The notes: generated from the sequence alone by a model not told the origin. DNA of 9,203 nt from Candidatus Auribacterota bacterium (GCA_016932965.1 JAFGBW010000160.1:1-9203), one strand, 5' to 3'; counted from the first letter of the stretch, positions 1-6,553 are shown. Made by a program: numbers and translations.

Positions 1-795
1 AAACAAAACGTCTGCGGAAGGTTTTTGATTCTTCACAGCCGGCCTGTCATCCAGCATCATTCTCTCCGGCAGCACAATCAGATGTTTTGCAATGGGTGAA
101 ATATAAACCGTTCCAGGCTGAATGAGCCTGTGATGAGACGCCTCTTCCACCATCAGCGCCAGAGAGGAGCGAAACCATTCCACAAGTCCGGTGATGAAAA
201 ACCCTTCCGACATGTGCTGAATAATAAAAAAGGGAACCGGAAAATCCCTGGGAAACATCTTTAAAAACCTGAGAAGCGTATTCGGTCCGCCGGTTGAACT
301 GGCAATGCAGACAATCCGTCGGCTGTTTTTCGGAATGACGACCTCGCCGGAAACGGCGGGTTTGCTGTCGGATTTTTTACCCCTTAAATGCGTGATCACC
401 TTGACTTTCGAAAGCAGCTTGACTTTCTCGATGATCTCAATGCCGACCTTGGGAAGCTGGTCCCAGCCGGAGGGAGGAGGCTTTTCAATGATATCAAGCG
501 CTCCGAGATTCAAGGCCCTCATGAAATTGGCCTCTTTGTTCAAAATGGTGACGATCAGAATCGGGACAGGATAATAAGCCATGACATGCTCTATCAGTTC
601 AAATCCGTTCATGACCGGCATATTGATGTCCGTTGTGATGATATCAGGCTTGATGGCCTGATTATTCATGAAATTGATCGCTTCGCGTCCGTTGGATACT
701 TTGCCTATAACCTGGACATCCGGATCAGTCACTAAAATCGTGGCTATCATTTCCCGTGCAATATGCGAGTCATCCACTATCAAAACCTTGACCAT
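1..795 (-). CDS. cheB: CheB-type chemotaxis response regulator / protein-glutamate methylesterase, 3' end cut by window
   Basis: CheB demethylates (and deamidates) glutamyl side chains on chemoreceptors in the cytoplasm, and phosphorylation of its receiver domain activates it. My translation from the ATG at 795 gives 265 codons in frame to base 1 with no stop. Residues 1-106 are a complete receiver domain: acidic pair D8/D9 in VLIVDDS, phospho-acceptor D56 in TTDINMPVMNG, T83 and K105 in IEKP. A linker covers about 107-158. The methylesterase domain begins near 160 with ASSTGG (nucleophile S167) and QHM (H194). The last residues, PSADVLF, match the family's conserved PSADVLF stretch, so the catalytic Asp lies beyond the edge. 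The start is supported by GGAAAGAG 6 bases upstream and a good promoter. No other chemotaxis gene is visible; partners could lie to the left. The family call is firm. Confidence 0.95.
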   Translation of the reverse strand, partial: MVKVLIVDDSHIAREMIATILVTDPDVQVIGKVSNGREAINFMNNQAIKPDIITTDINMPVMNGFELIEHVMAYYPVPILIVTILNKEANFMRALNLGALDIIEKPPPSGWDQLPKVGIEIIEKVKLLSKVKVITHLRGKKSDSKPAVSGEVVIPKNSRRIVCIASSTGGPNTLLRFLKMFPRDFPVPFFIIQHMSEGFFITGLVEWFRSSLALMVEEASHHRLIQPGTVYISPIAKHLIVLPERMMLDDRPAVKNQKPSADVLF

Positions 796-843
796 GTTCA
801 GCTCTTTCCGGTATGAATTGATATTTTAATGTTTCAGATATCC

Positions 844-872
844 TTTTTAAAGAAAATGTCATAACCTGTCAA
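844..872 (-). promoter_or_regulatory. sigma-70-type promoter for cheB
   Basis: On the minus strand there is a perfect TTGACA (867-872), a 17-base spacer and TAAAAA (844-849, 4 of 6 matches to TATAAT). This predicts a start of transcription near 837 and a leader of about 42 bases before the cheB ATG at 795. The leader carries GGAAAGAG (802-809) as ribosome binding site. The promoter is inferred from sequence match and position only. Confidence 0.5.
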
Positions 873-914
873 ATAGATTGAAGTTATAAAATTACTCTTC
901 TTTAAATAATCGGC

Positions 915-923
915 TGGTATAAT
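915..923 (+). promoter_or_regulatory. extended -10 promoter for the SagB-type gene
   Basis: TGGTATAAT is a perfect -10 hexamer (918-923) with the TGn extension at 915-917, which can make up for the poor -35 (CTCTTC at 895-900). It would give a leader of about 100 bases before the ATG at 1031. This fits the divergent arrangement with cheB. The sequence just downstream (about 928-940) contains a GAATTGAGAATCGAG run resembling the simple repeats seen at 4132-4161. Confidence 0.4.
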
Positions 924-1030
924 CAGTTAGAATTGAGAATCGAGTTACAAACGATATTGAATGTAAAAATAATGACCTTTCATCCACACAACGATAATAG
1001 AGCCAAAAAACCAGATATAGGAAAATATTC

Positions 1031-1663
1031 ATGAAAAACGTTTCCCAAAAAGACATCATGCTTCCGTTGATCCGGAAAACAAGCAGCATTTCCATTGAAG
1101 AAGCCATCCTGGCACGGCGTTCCGTAAGGGAATTCATCAACATTCCTCTTGAGCTTGAAGCCGTCTCACAGCTTTTATGGGCCGCACAGGGACTGACAGG
1201 CCCGAAAGGTTTAAGAACCGCTCCGTCCGCAGGAGGAATTTATCCGGTGCGGATTTATGTTGTCTCAGGAAATGTAACAGGTCTGGAGAAAGGTCTCTAC
1301 CAGTACCATGCGGAGGAAAACCGGCTGTCTCTTCAGCATGGGGAAGACAAACGGGACCAGATGATTACCGCCACATTCAATCATGACTGGATCAAAAACA
1401 GCCCGGCAATACTTGTTCTCGCCGCTCATCCTGAAATGATGGAAAAAAAATACGGGGAACCGGCAAAACGCTATATCGACATGGAAATAGGGCATATCGC
1501 CCAAAATATCCATCTCCAGGCCGTCTCCCTTGATCTGGGAACCGTGGTCGTGGTCGCCTTTGATGAAAAAAAGCTGAAACACATCCTCTGCATTCCTGAA
1601 TCCGAAAAAGTGATTTACCTCATGCCTGTGGGAAAACCGGAAATACCGGCAAAAAAGGAATGA
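1031..1663 (+). CDS. SagB-type FMN-dependent nitroreductase-family oxidoreductase
   Basis: This 210-residue protein is a stand-alone member of the nitroreductase superfamily, closest to the SagB/ThcOx type. SagB enzymes oxidise azolines to azoles in peptide natural products, but many stand-alone members have no known substrate. Residues 29-33 are RRSVR, the usual FMN-phosphate-binding arginine cluster. WAAQGLTG (50-57) and APSAGGIYP (64-72) are signature stretches of this branch. Residues 148-177 hold YIDMEIGHIAQN and the VVVVAF strand, typical of the FMN and dimer interface. The C-terminus ends with the family's LMPVGKPE. No signal peptide is present, so it is probably cytoplasmic. The start has AGGAAAA about 7 bases upstream. 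It ends 6 bases from the converging gene. No RiPP precursor, cyclodehydratase or transporter gene is nearby, so azole formation should not be assumed. Confidence 0.88.
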   Translation: MKNVSQKDIMLPLIRKTSSISIEEAILARRSVREFINIPLELEAVSQLLWAAQGLTGPKGLRTAPSAGGIYPVRIYVVSGNVTGLEKGLYQYHAEENRLSLQHGEDKRDQMITATFNHDWIKNSPAILVLAAHPEMMEKKYGEPAKRYIDMEIGHIAQNIHLQAVSLDLGTVVVVAFDEKKLKHILCIPESEKVIYLMPVGKPEIPAKKE

Positions 1664-1671
1664 TTCCGGTT
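1635..1671. repeat. 8-bp inverted repeat at the convergent gene junction
   Basis: AACCGGAA (1635-1642) and TTCCGGTT (1664-1671) are perfect reverse complements separated by 21 bases. They span both stop codons of the converging genes. The structure might slow or end transcription in both directions, but it has no downstream T-run and a long loop. A terminator role is only a guess. Confidence 0.3.
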
Positions 1672-3640
1672 AAGCGGAAACGGCCGTACTGGCCAGCCTC
1701 ATTTCTAAAGGCTGCCGGGAATAAAACGCCGCTTCAGGATCAGGGAAATATCCGCTTTCTGTTCCGTTGTCTCTGAACTGATCAGGTTCAATGACAATCT
1801 GATCAATACGGCCCTGTTCAATAATAACATTGATCCGGTAACTCCTGTCCTTTTCCCTCAAATGGAAACTGTGCACAAAATACAACCAGTCACGATAAGT
1901 CAGGCGGGATGTTCTTTGGATTGAAAACAAGCCGGATATTTCTCTGCCCACCCTGGTCCAGGCCTTTTCCGACATATTCGATATCCCGCTGTCTGTGCTG
2001 AAAGAAACCCGCACCCCCTCATTGATAAATTCCTGCTTGGACCTGTAGGCCTGGAAACGCTGTCTGGACTGGAATCCTTTTTCCGGTTGTTCCTTTGGAG
2101 AAGCGGATTTCTCCCGGACGCCGGCTGAAGCTGTCCGCTTTGCAGAACCAGAGGTCTCCTGTTCAGCCGGAGTGATGAGTTTTCTAAGATCAAACGCCAC
2201 CCCCACAAAACCGCTGTTGCTGACAGCAGAGGGCCTGTATTGGTTGCTGATAAGAGAAAAGGGCCTGTTGCCGGTTCCTCCGTATAATGTTACAGGACCG
2301 ATTGAAAGAACGCCTTTAACGGCAAAAACCAGTGAATGAACATCGATTTCACGATCATGGATGGAGACCCGGAAACCGGTATCCACACTTGCATTCATGG
2401 TTATCGGCAGCCTGTCTGCAAATACCCCGAGGGATCTGGACATTTCAAAACTCGTCCATGCCCCGGTCCTTGCGGAGGAGGCTCCGGACCTATTGAAAGG
2501 CAATAAAGTCCTGTCAGCGCCGAACCCGGATGAATACCGGGTTCCTTCCGGTGTGGTCAGGTTCAGGGAAAAGGCAGGCGGAGCCAGACTCCCGGCTAAC
2601 ATATTTTGAGAAGTGATTGTTCTGAACAAATCCTCATTCCTATCCAGTGAACCGGACAACTCATCGCTGTCAGGAGTGGATAACTCCTCGATTTCTGAAA
2701 CCAGTTCAAATCTTTTTGTCCCATCCAGTGTGAGACGGGAAGGGCTCAATAAACCGCCCGCTCCGGCCGGAGCCTCCCCCCTGTCTGCACTCCCGGAAGC
2801 GTCCACCTGCCTGAGATTCTCCAATGTTTCCATGATATGGCGGTGTATCTCTTCAGGAAACTCATGACTCACCATATCCTCAATCTCATCCAGACTCAAT
2901 CCTTCATCAACCAGGTCCGATAAAGCGGAATGAAGAATCGCATAATCGCTGATTCCGGGATCTCCCAATATTTCCCTTGCCCGTTCGATGACACTTTCCC
3001 TGTCCCCGCCTGTGGAATAGTGTAATGGTGCTGTAACTAGATCGTTCTGAAGTCCCTTAGTCAGCCCCTGTGTTGAAATGAACAGAACCCCAACTGCCAG
3101 AAGAGAGGAAAGCCCGGCGACAAAAGGCCGTACGCCATAGGAAGACAGCCGTAACCGCCAGTCCTTTTCATTAACCACTCTGAAAATATTCCGGCTGATG
3201 AAATCAATTTTTCTTCTTGCATCAAGACTTCTTAATTGTTCCAGACAGGCTCGATTTTGCAATAGCTGCCGGATCGCATTAAAAACAGTGTAGATATATT
3301 GTTCGTCGACCCCCTCAAAATGATACCATTTATTTCTGCCAGTCTTAGTTACTTTATCGTATACAACCGCCAAAATACCCCTGCCGCTATGTATATGGAC
3401 TGTCATGATGCTGATCTCAAATCTCGAATCTATTTCCACACGATGATACTCATCCGTTGAGGGGGCATTTTTTTGAAGGACCGCACGTTCTGCAAGGAGT
3501 TCCGCAAGGACTCGATAGATATCCGTGCTGGTACGGGCTTTTATCCGGGTACTGGAGAGTGGGGCCAGGAGTGACCCGGAAACATACGCCGTTCCTGTAA
3601 TCAGCTGCATGATAAGAAGGATAACGATCCCTTTTTTCAT
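1670..3640 (-). CDS. large predicted exported 'LAP' protein of unknown function
   Basis: I do not recognise a known domain in this 656-residue protein. Residues 5-22 form a signal-like hydrophobic segment, followed by LLAPLSS (24-30), the LAP motif shared with two other proteins in this window. Residues 60-125 look like a compact alpha/beta domain. A second hydrophobic segment (about 172-192, PFVAGLSSLLAVGVLFISTQ) is preceded by arginines at 162, 164 and 171. Residues 200-275 are acidic and helical. Residues 280-400 are low-complexity and rich in Ser, Gly and Pro, with a second LAPP at 352-355. Residues 400-485 are beta-rich (TLYGGTGNRP), 490-535 a charged linker, and 540-620 a final alpha/beta region. 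The start at 3640 is the only ATG that precedes the signal segment in frame. AGGAGG lies 12 bases upstream, farther than usual. It has its own promoter and is probably monocistronic. Confidence 0.8.
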   Translation of the reverse strand: MKKGIVILLIMQLITGTAYVSGSLLAPLSSTRIKARTSTDIYRVLAELLAERAVLQKNAPSTDEYHRVEIDSRFEISIMTVHIHSGRGILAVVYDKVTKTGRNKWYHFEGVDEQYIYTVFNAIRQLLQNRACLEQLRSLDARRKIDFISRNIFRVVNEKDWRLRLSSYGVRPFVAGLSSLLAVGVLFISTQGLTKGLQNDLVTAPLHYSTGGDRESVIERAREILGDPGISDYAILHSALSDLVDEGLSLDEIEDMVSHEFPEEIHRHIMETLENLRQVDASGSADRGEAPAGAGGLLSPSRLTLDGTKRFELVSEIEELSTPDSDELSGSLDRNEDLFRTITSQNMLAGSLAPPAFSLNLTTPEGTRYSSGFGADRTLLPFNRSGASSARTGAWTSFEMSRSLGVFADRLPITMNASVDTGFRVSIHDREIDVHSLVFAVKGVLSIGPVTLYGGTGNRPFSLISNQYRPSAVSNSGFVGVAFDLRKLITPAEQETSGSAKRTASAGVREKSASPKEQPEKGFQSRQRFQAYRSKQEFINEGVRVSFSTDSGISNMSEKAWTRVGREISGLFSIQRTSRLTYRDWLYFVHSFHLREKDRSYRINVIIEQGRIDQIVIEPDQFRDNGTESGYFPDPEAAFYSRQPLEMRLASTAVSA

Positions 3641-3658
3641 ATCGCCATGATTCCTCCT
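3637..3658 (-). promoter_or_regulatory. strong Shine-Dalgarno plus three-codon leader ORF overlapping the start
   Basis: AGGAGG (3653-3658) sits 4 bases before ATG GCG ATA TGA (3648-3637) and 12 bases before the ATG of the 656-residue protein (3640-3638). The TGA of this tiny frame overlaps the main ATG as ATGA. Ribosomes could load at the first ATG and restart at the second (translational coupling), or the first ATG may simply be unused. The sequence is seen directly; the function is inferred. Confidence 0.4.
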
Positions 3659-3685
3659 GGTTCTACAGATATTTTTCCTGCTTCA

Positions 3686-3714
3686 ATATTACCATTAAAA
3701 ATACAGGCTGTCAA
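3686..3714 (-). promoter_or_regulatory. sigma-70-type promoter for the 656-residue LAP protein
   Basis: On the minus strand there is a perfect TTGACA (3709-3714), a 17-base spacer and TAATAT (3686-3691, 4 of 6 matches). Transcription would start near 3679, leaving a leader of about 39 bases that carries the AGGAGG site. Its architecture matches that of the cheB and 773-residue gene promoters. Confidence 0.5.
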
Positions 3715-4030
3715 CCCATGTAGCGTAATGAGGCCCCATCTTCGTCTCAATGATGTAAAAAGGAACTCCCGAATAGGGAGGATTGGAGTTGTGAGTGTTG
3801 AGTTGGAAATTAATATGTCTCCGGAAAGGTGCTGAGAGGAATGGGAAGATAATTTTTTTATCTCTCCATTCTTTATTCTCAGTCAATTACCTCCACAAGA
3901 GGTGGACGCTTGAAATGGTTATCTGCTCAAGCCTCCTAATATCAAGGCCACTGAATATGGCAGAACATTCATATTAATTTATAGTTAAATATTTATATTT
4001 CACTACGAAGGACACGAAGAGCACGAAGGA

Positions 4031-4059
4031 ATTCATCATGACTATAAGGCATGATGAAT
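4031..4059. repeat. perfect 10-bp stem-loop inside repeat copy 1
   Basis: ATTCATCATG (4031-4040) and CATGATGAAT (4050-4059) are exact reverse complements around a 9-base loop. It sits directly inside the left nonamer arm. No T-run follows, so it is not a standard terminator. Confidence 0.7.
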
Positions 4060-4061
4060 CT

Positions 4062-4087
4062 CAAATGACAAATTTCAAATCTCAAAT
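4062..4087. repeat. 7-base-period degenerate tandem repeat (nnCAAAT)
   Basis: CAAAT occurs at 4062, 4069, 4076 and 4083, exactly 7 bases apart, with varying two-base spacers (GA, TT, CT). It forms part of the body of the composite repeat. Confidence 0.65.
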
Positions 4088-4280
4088 TGCAGACGTCCGC
4101 CTTTGTTCCCTTGCCATTCGCTATGCACCATTTCTCATTCTAAATTCTTAATTCTCAATTTCCACCCCCTTCGTGCTCTTCGCGTCCTTCGTGGTGATAA
4201 TAATTTTTAAGATACTTCCGGAATTGTCAAAGCAGATGAACCCACTACAAGAAGAGAGATGAGCCACTGATCGATCAAAC

Positions 4281-4751
4281 TCAGCAGGCTGTCCAGTAAC
4301 CTTCAACCCAGCGCTGAACGTTCTGGACTTCATAATGACCGGCTATATACTGATACATATAGTAGCCGTCTCTCACGAGCACCTGCGTCCAGATTCCGTT
4401 CATGAACCGTCTTTCATAGACAGGCTCAACCCATACTTTCCGGTTGCCTCCTGGAACCCAGACCTGTTGCTGGACCGTTTCATAATGTCCGGCTATCCAT
4501 CGTGAAGGAGTATACACGACTGCAGGGGGAACCGTATAGACAGGAGCAGGATCACTGAATGCTTCAGCCAACAAACCCACGGTCACGATACCGGCAATAA
4601 TCGCCCCGGCTGTATTCAAATCAGAATGGCTGTGATGGTAATAGCCATGTCTTGCAGAGCGATGACTGCGTCCATGATCCCGGGCTTCAGCAGAAGCAAC
4701 AGTCCCGAACACCAGTCCGCTGATCATTAATGCAATCAATATTTTTTTCAT
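4281..4751 (-). CDS. small secreted protein with two AGHYE...WVxG repeats
   Basis: This 156-residue protein has a clear signal peptide: KK at 2-3, hydrophobic core 4-18 and a likely signal peptidase site after ASAEA (23). A His/Arg-rich stretch follows (25-43, including HH at 39-40), then a small-residue hydrophobic segment (47-65) that may insert in a membrane. The C-terminal half has two copies of A-G-H-Y-E-x6-W-V-x-G, at 87-101 and 137-151, exactly 50 residues apart. They are separated by VWVEPVYERRF and a WTQVLVRDGYY strand. It resembles small periplasmic or outer-membrane proteins with WVPGxW-like repeats, which have no assigned function. The start is the only ATG before the signal peptide and has AGGAAAG directly upstream. 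A TATATT -10 (4805-4810) is present without a good -35. Product class is confident, function unknown. Confidence 0.82.
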   Translation of the reverse strand: MKKILIALMISGLVFGTVASAEARDHGRSHRSARHGYYHHSHSDLNTAGAIIAGIVTVGLLAEAFSDPAPVYTVPPAVVYTPSRWIAGHYETVQQQVWVPGGNRKVWVEPVYERRFMNGIWTQVLVRDGYYMYQYIAGHYEVQNVQRWVEGYWTAC

Positions 4752-4993
4752 CTTTCCTGCCCTTTCCTTACATGTTGGTCAGATGTATTCCTGTGCTTTC
4801 TGATAATATAGACGGTCAGGATGTCAGAATATTCATTCCCGGCTTTCGGATTTTTGAATTTCCGCATAACAATCTGATTGTCAAGGAGTAACGAAATATT
4901 CTTCTGTCTATATGACTCTGGATAGTATCCTGACTTATTTGAACTGAAGAAGCCTTGAACAGGGAATGACCCTGTTTTCTTTTTATATTTTTG

Positions 4994-5253
4994 AACCACG
5001 AAATGCACGAATGACACGAAAATGAAAAAAAATTTTTAAATCCTATGCAGTAATTTTGATTATTAATTTCGTGCTTTTAGAAATATTTTAAGAAATTAAA
5101 TTTTTTTACAAAATAGACTTGATCTTGTGGTAATTTAATTAATTTTATTATAATAAATAAGACAAAAAGCACAAAAAATTAATACTTTCAGTCTCATCAT
5201 TTTTCGAATCGAAGCTGGGAAAAACTTTCGTGCTTTTAATGTTTTTCGTGGTT
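4994..5253. repeat. composite inverted repeat with 9-mer arms, AT-rich copy 2
   Basis: The left arm (4994-5021) has ACGAA at 4998, 5007 and 5016, the same 9-base period as copy 1. The right arm (5226-5253) is its reverse complement at 21 of 28 positions, with TTCGT at 5227 and 5245 (two periods apart). Inside lies a second inverted pair built on AATTTCGTGCTTTT (about 5065-5079) and AAAAGCACAAAAAATT (about 5165-5180). The body is strongly AT-rich and more decayed than copy 1. Confidence 0.65.
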
Positions 5254-5347
5254 AAAAAATAAAAGGATAACCAACGCTTCCCCCCGACAGGGGACACGTG
5301 GCGGGGTTTAATGCAACGTTCTTTCCCCCTCTTGTGAAGCTAATGAT

Positions 5348-5365
5348 GATAACTGTGTAGTTATC
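5348..5365. promoter_or_regulatory. 7-bp perfect dyad upstream of the 337-residue gene
   Basis: GATAACT (5348-5354) and AGTTATC (5359-5365) are perfect reverse complements around GTGT. It ends 74 bases before the ATG at 5440 and could be a repressor or activator site or a small hairpin. I see no good -35/-10 pair here; TATATA at 5415-5420 is the best -10 candidate. The role is inferred from position only. Confidence 0.3.
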
Positions 5366-5439
5366 GACGTCAGACTTGTTCCACCGATTAGGGACAAACC
5401 AATTTGCTTTTTTTTATATAGGGTGGTATTAACTTTAGC

Positions 5440-6453
5440 ATGAAATTGACCAAACAATTATCCGCATTTGTTCTATATCTCTTTTGTCTGCAATATGGAT
5501 TCACCTTTTCAGCGAATCATCATCTTGCACCAAAAACAAAAGCTTTCACATCAGATGAGGAATCAGAGGAAATAGAATTCGTTGAAATCAATGCAGAAAG
5601 CCTCCTGGAGATGGACGATGCCATCAGAAGACTGTGGGACCTGCTGATCCTCGGGGACCGGGATTTTACAAACTATTTTCTAAGCCGGCTCAAACCTGAA
5701 TTCCTGAGATGGATACACGGATCGATGCTGGATAACAATGAGTCCAGGGAAGGACGCACGGTTTATCTGTTCTGCGGGTTTGAAAAGAAGCCTTTCAGAT
5801 TGCTTCGCTTAAAAGGAGTTCGTGCTGTCATCAACAGGAAGGATAATACCGTTGAAATCTATCGGGGGAACCGGGGTTTTCCCCTTTACAAATGGGGATT
5901 TTCTGAAGATGGAAAGCAGTTTGTCCGTATCAGAAATAAAGAGGGTATTTTCGGGGGAATGCGATTTTCAGAGGCTGAAAGAGAATATGAAACGGCCATG
6001 CATCACATCCGTCATCATTTGCCGGTTGATATTCCTTTTGCCCTGGTCAGATACCCTTTCAGAAAATATGACGGCGAACCTCTCGGCAGTGTCGCCTACG
6101 GCATGATGGATACGGATTTCCGTGTCTCAAGATATGCAAATAAAACCGGCGCACATTCCATGACAATTGGATTTCTCAATTTGCTTACCGGGAACGATGA
6201 TGACATTGCCTACCGGTTTCCGGAAGAACAAAAGATGCATGCCCGGTTCCTGTTCCACAAAAAACTCGGGCTGTTATTCAGAAAAATGCACGATTCCGGC
6301 GTATTCCACCAATTCCCCCATATCGGCAACATCGGGATCGCCACGAATCCCGGCGGAAAACTGGACATCATTTTAAGAGACCTGGATAATTCCATCTTTG
6401 CCAAAGAGGTCCCCAAAGCCCATCATCCCGGACACTGCTTTCCTGCCGGCTGA
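5440..6453 (+). CDS. exported 'LAP' protein with degenerate kinase-like C-terminal half
   Basis: This 337-residue protein starts with KLTK, a hydrophobic core at about 8-22 and HHLAPKTKAF (27-36), the LAP motif shared with two other proteins here. Residues 40-50 are very acidic. The C-terminal half reads like the protein kinase/aminoglycoside phosphotransferase fold: strands near 135-165 (IYRGN, YKWGF, FVRIR), a helix with AEREYE at 179-184, a hinge-like YGMMD (220-224), LFRKMHDSG (279-287), then HQFPHIGNIG (290-299) and ILRDLDNS (311-318). HQFPHIGN lines up with the catalytic loop HGDLHPGN. N297 and the later D314/D316 are kept, but the catalytic Asp is replaced by F292. It may be a pseudokinase or use altered chemistry. 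It ends soon after the metal-binding Asp region, short for a full C-lobe. The ribosome site is weak (GGTGG, 14 bases upstream). The kinase-fold call is an inference. Confidence 0.75.
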   Translation: MKLTKQLSAFVLYLFCLQYGFTFSANHHLAPKTKAFTSDEESEEIEFVEINAESLLEMDDAIRRLWDLLILGDRDFTNYFLSRLKPEFLRWIHGSMLDNNESREGRTVYLFCGFEKKPFRLLRLKGVRAVINRKDNTVEIYRGNRGFPLYKWGFSEDGKQFVRIRNKEGIFGGMRFSEAEREYETAMHHIRHHLPVDIPFALVRYPFRKYDGEPLGSVAYGMMDTDFRVSRYANKTGAHSMTIGFLNLLTGNDDDIAYRFPEEQKMHARFLFHKKLGLLFRKMHDSGVFHQFPHIGNIGIATNPGGKLDIILRDLDNSIFAKEVPKAHHPGHCFPAG

Positions 6454-6553
6454 GGGATCGAAAAAGCCTGTTTGTCTCTTGAGTTTCCTCCGGCAGGGAA
6501 AACAAATAGCAATAGGGCCTGTGAACTATATCCCTGTCGATAATATTAAAAGT

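Larger units (their letters stand above)
4001..4196. repeat. composite inverted repeat with 9-mer (CACGAAGRN) arms, copy 1
   Basis: The left arm (4001-4028) has three ACGAAG units at 4005, 4014 and 4023, an exact 9-base period. The right arm (4169-4196) is its reverse complement with 26 of 28 bases matching. Between the arms lie a perfect 10-bp stem-loop (4031-4059), a CAAAT array with exact 7-base period (4062-4087) and a TTCT array with 6-7-base period (4132-4155). The arms could fold into a long hairpin in RNA or as a cruciform. Arrays of CACGAAG nonamers recur, as far as I recall, between genes in diverse environmental genomes. I see no transposase and no clear target-site duplication. 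Copy 2 is at 4994-5253. Confidence 0.75.
3641..4280. other. 640-bp gene-free region with promoter and repeat element
   Basis: This stretch lies between the start of the 656-residue gene and the stop of the AGHYE-repeat gene. Its left 75 bases are the promoter and leader of the 656-residue gene. Positions 3721-4000 show no convincing gene; short open frames on both strands lack ribosome sites and recognisable content. Positions 4001-4196 are a composite inverted repeat, listed separately. Positions 4197-4280 hold only the 3' flank of the next gene, with a 10-bp palindrome TGATCGATCA (4268-4277). No T-tailed terminator is seen. Confidence 0.7.
4752..5439. other. 688-bp gene-free region between divergent genes
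   Basis: This region separates the AGHYE-repeat gene (minus) from the 337-residue gene (plus). Positions 4752-4993 hold the leader and possible promoter of the AGHYE-repeat gene. A GTG-started frame of 89 codons crosses this part, but it begins inside the repeat arm and lacks family features, so I do not call it. Positions 4994-5253 are repeat copy 2. Positions 5261-5439 contain a small CCCC-GACA-GGGG hairpin (5282-5293), a GC-rich patch to about 5306, and a 7-bp dyad (5348-5365). No riboswitch or small RNA gene is recognisable. Confidence 0.6.

Noticed and set aside
388-735. Open frame of 115 codons on the plus strand
   Set aside because: It is antisense to the CheB receiver domain, whose conserved residues are all on the minus strand.
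2361-2867. Two plus-strand open frames of 82 and 84 codons
   Set aside because: Both are antisense to the low-complexity and beta-rich middle of the 656-residue gene and show no family features or ribosome sites.
4001-4196. CRISPR array or tRNA-like structure
   Set aside because: The repeats are 7-9 bases with no uniform spacers, and the fold is one long inverted repeat, not a CRISPR repeat-spacer pattern or a cloverleaf.
4268-4277. TGATCGATCA palindrome as a terminator
   Set aside because: It is only a self-complementary 10-mer with no loop and no T-run in either direction.
4748-5017. GTG-started open frame of 89 codons upstream of the AGHYE-repeat gene
   Set aside because: It begins inside the nonamer repeat arm, has no ribosome site, no recognisable domain and a low-complexity, Lys-rich start. 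It is most likely a chance frame over a repeat and leader region.
5270-5400. Cyclic-di-GMP or other riboswitch before the kinase-like gene
   Set aside because: The GC-rich patch and hairpin do not match the conserved cores of any riboswitch class I can recall.
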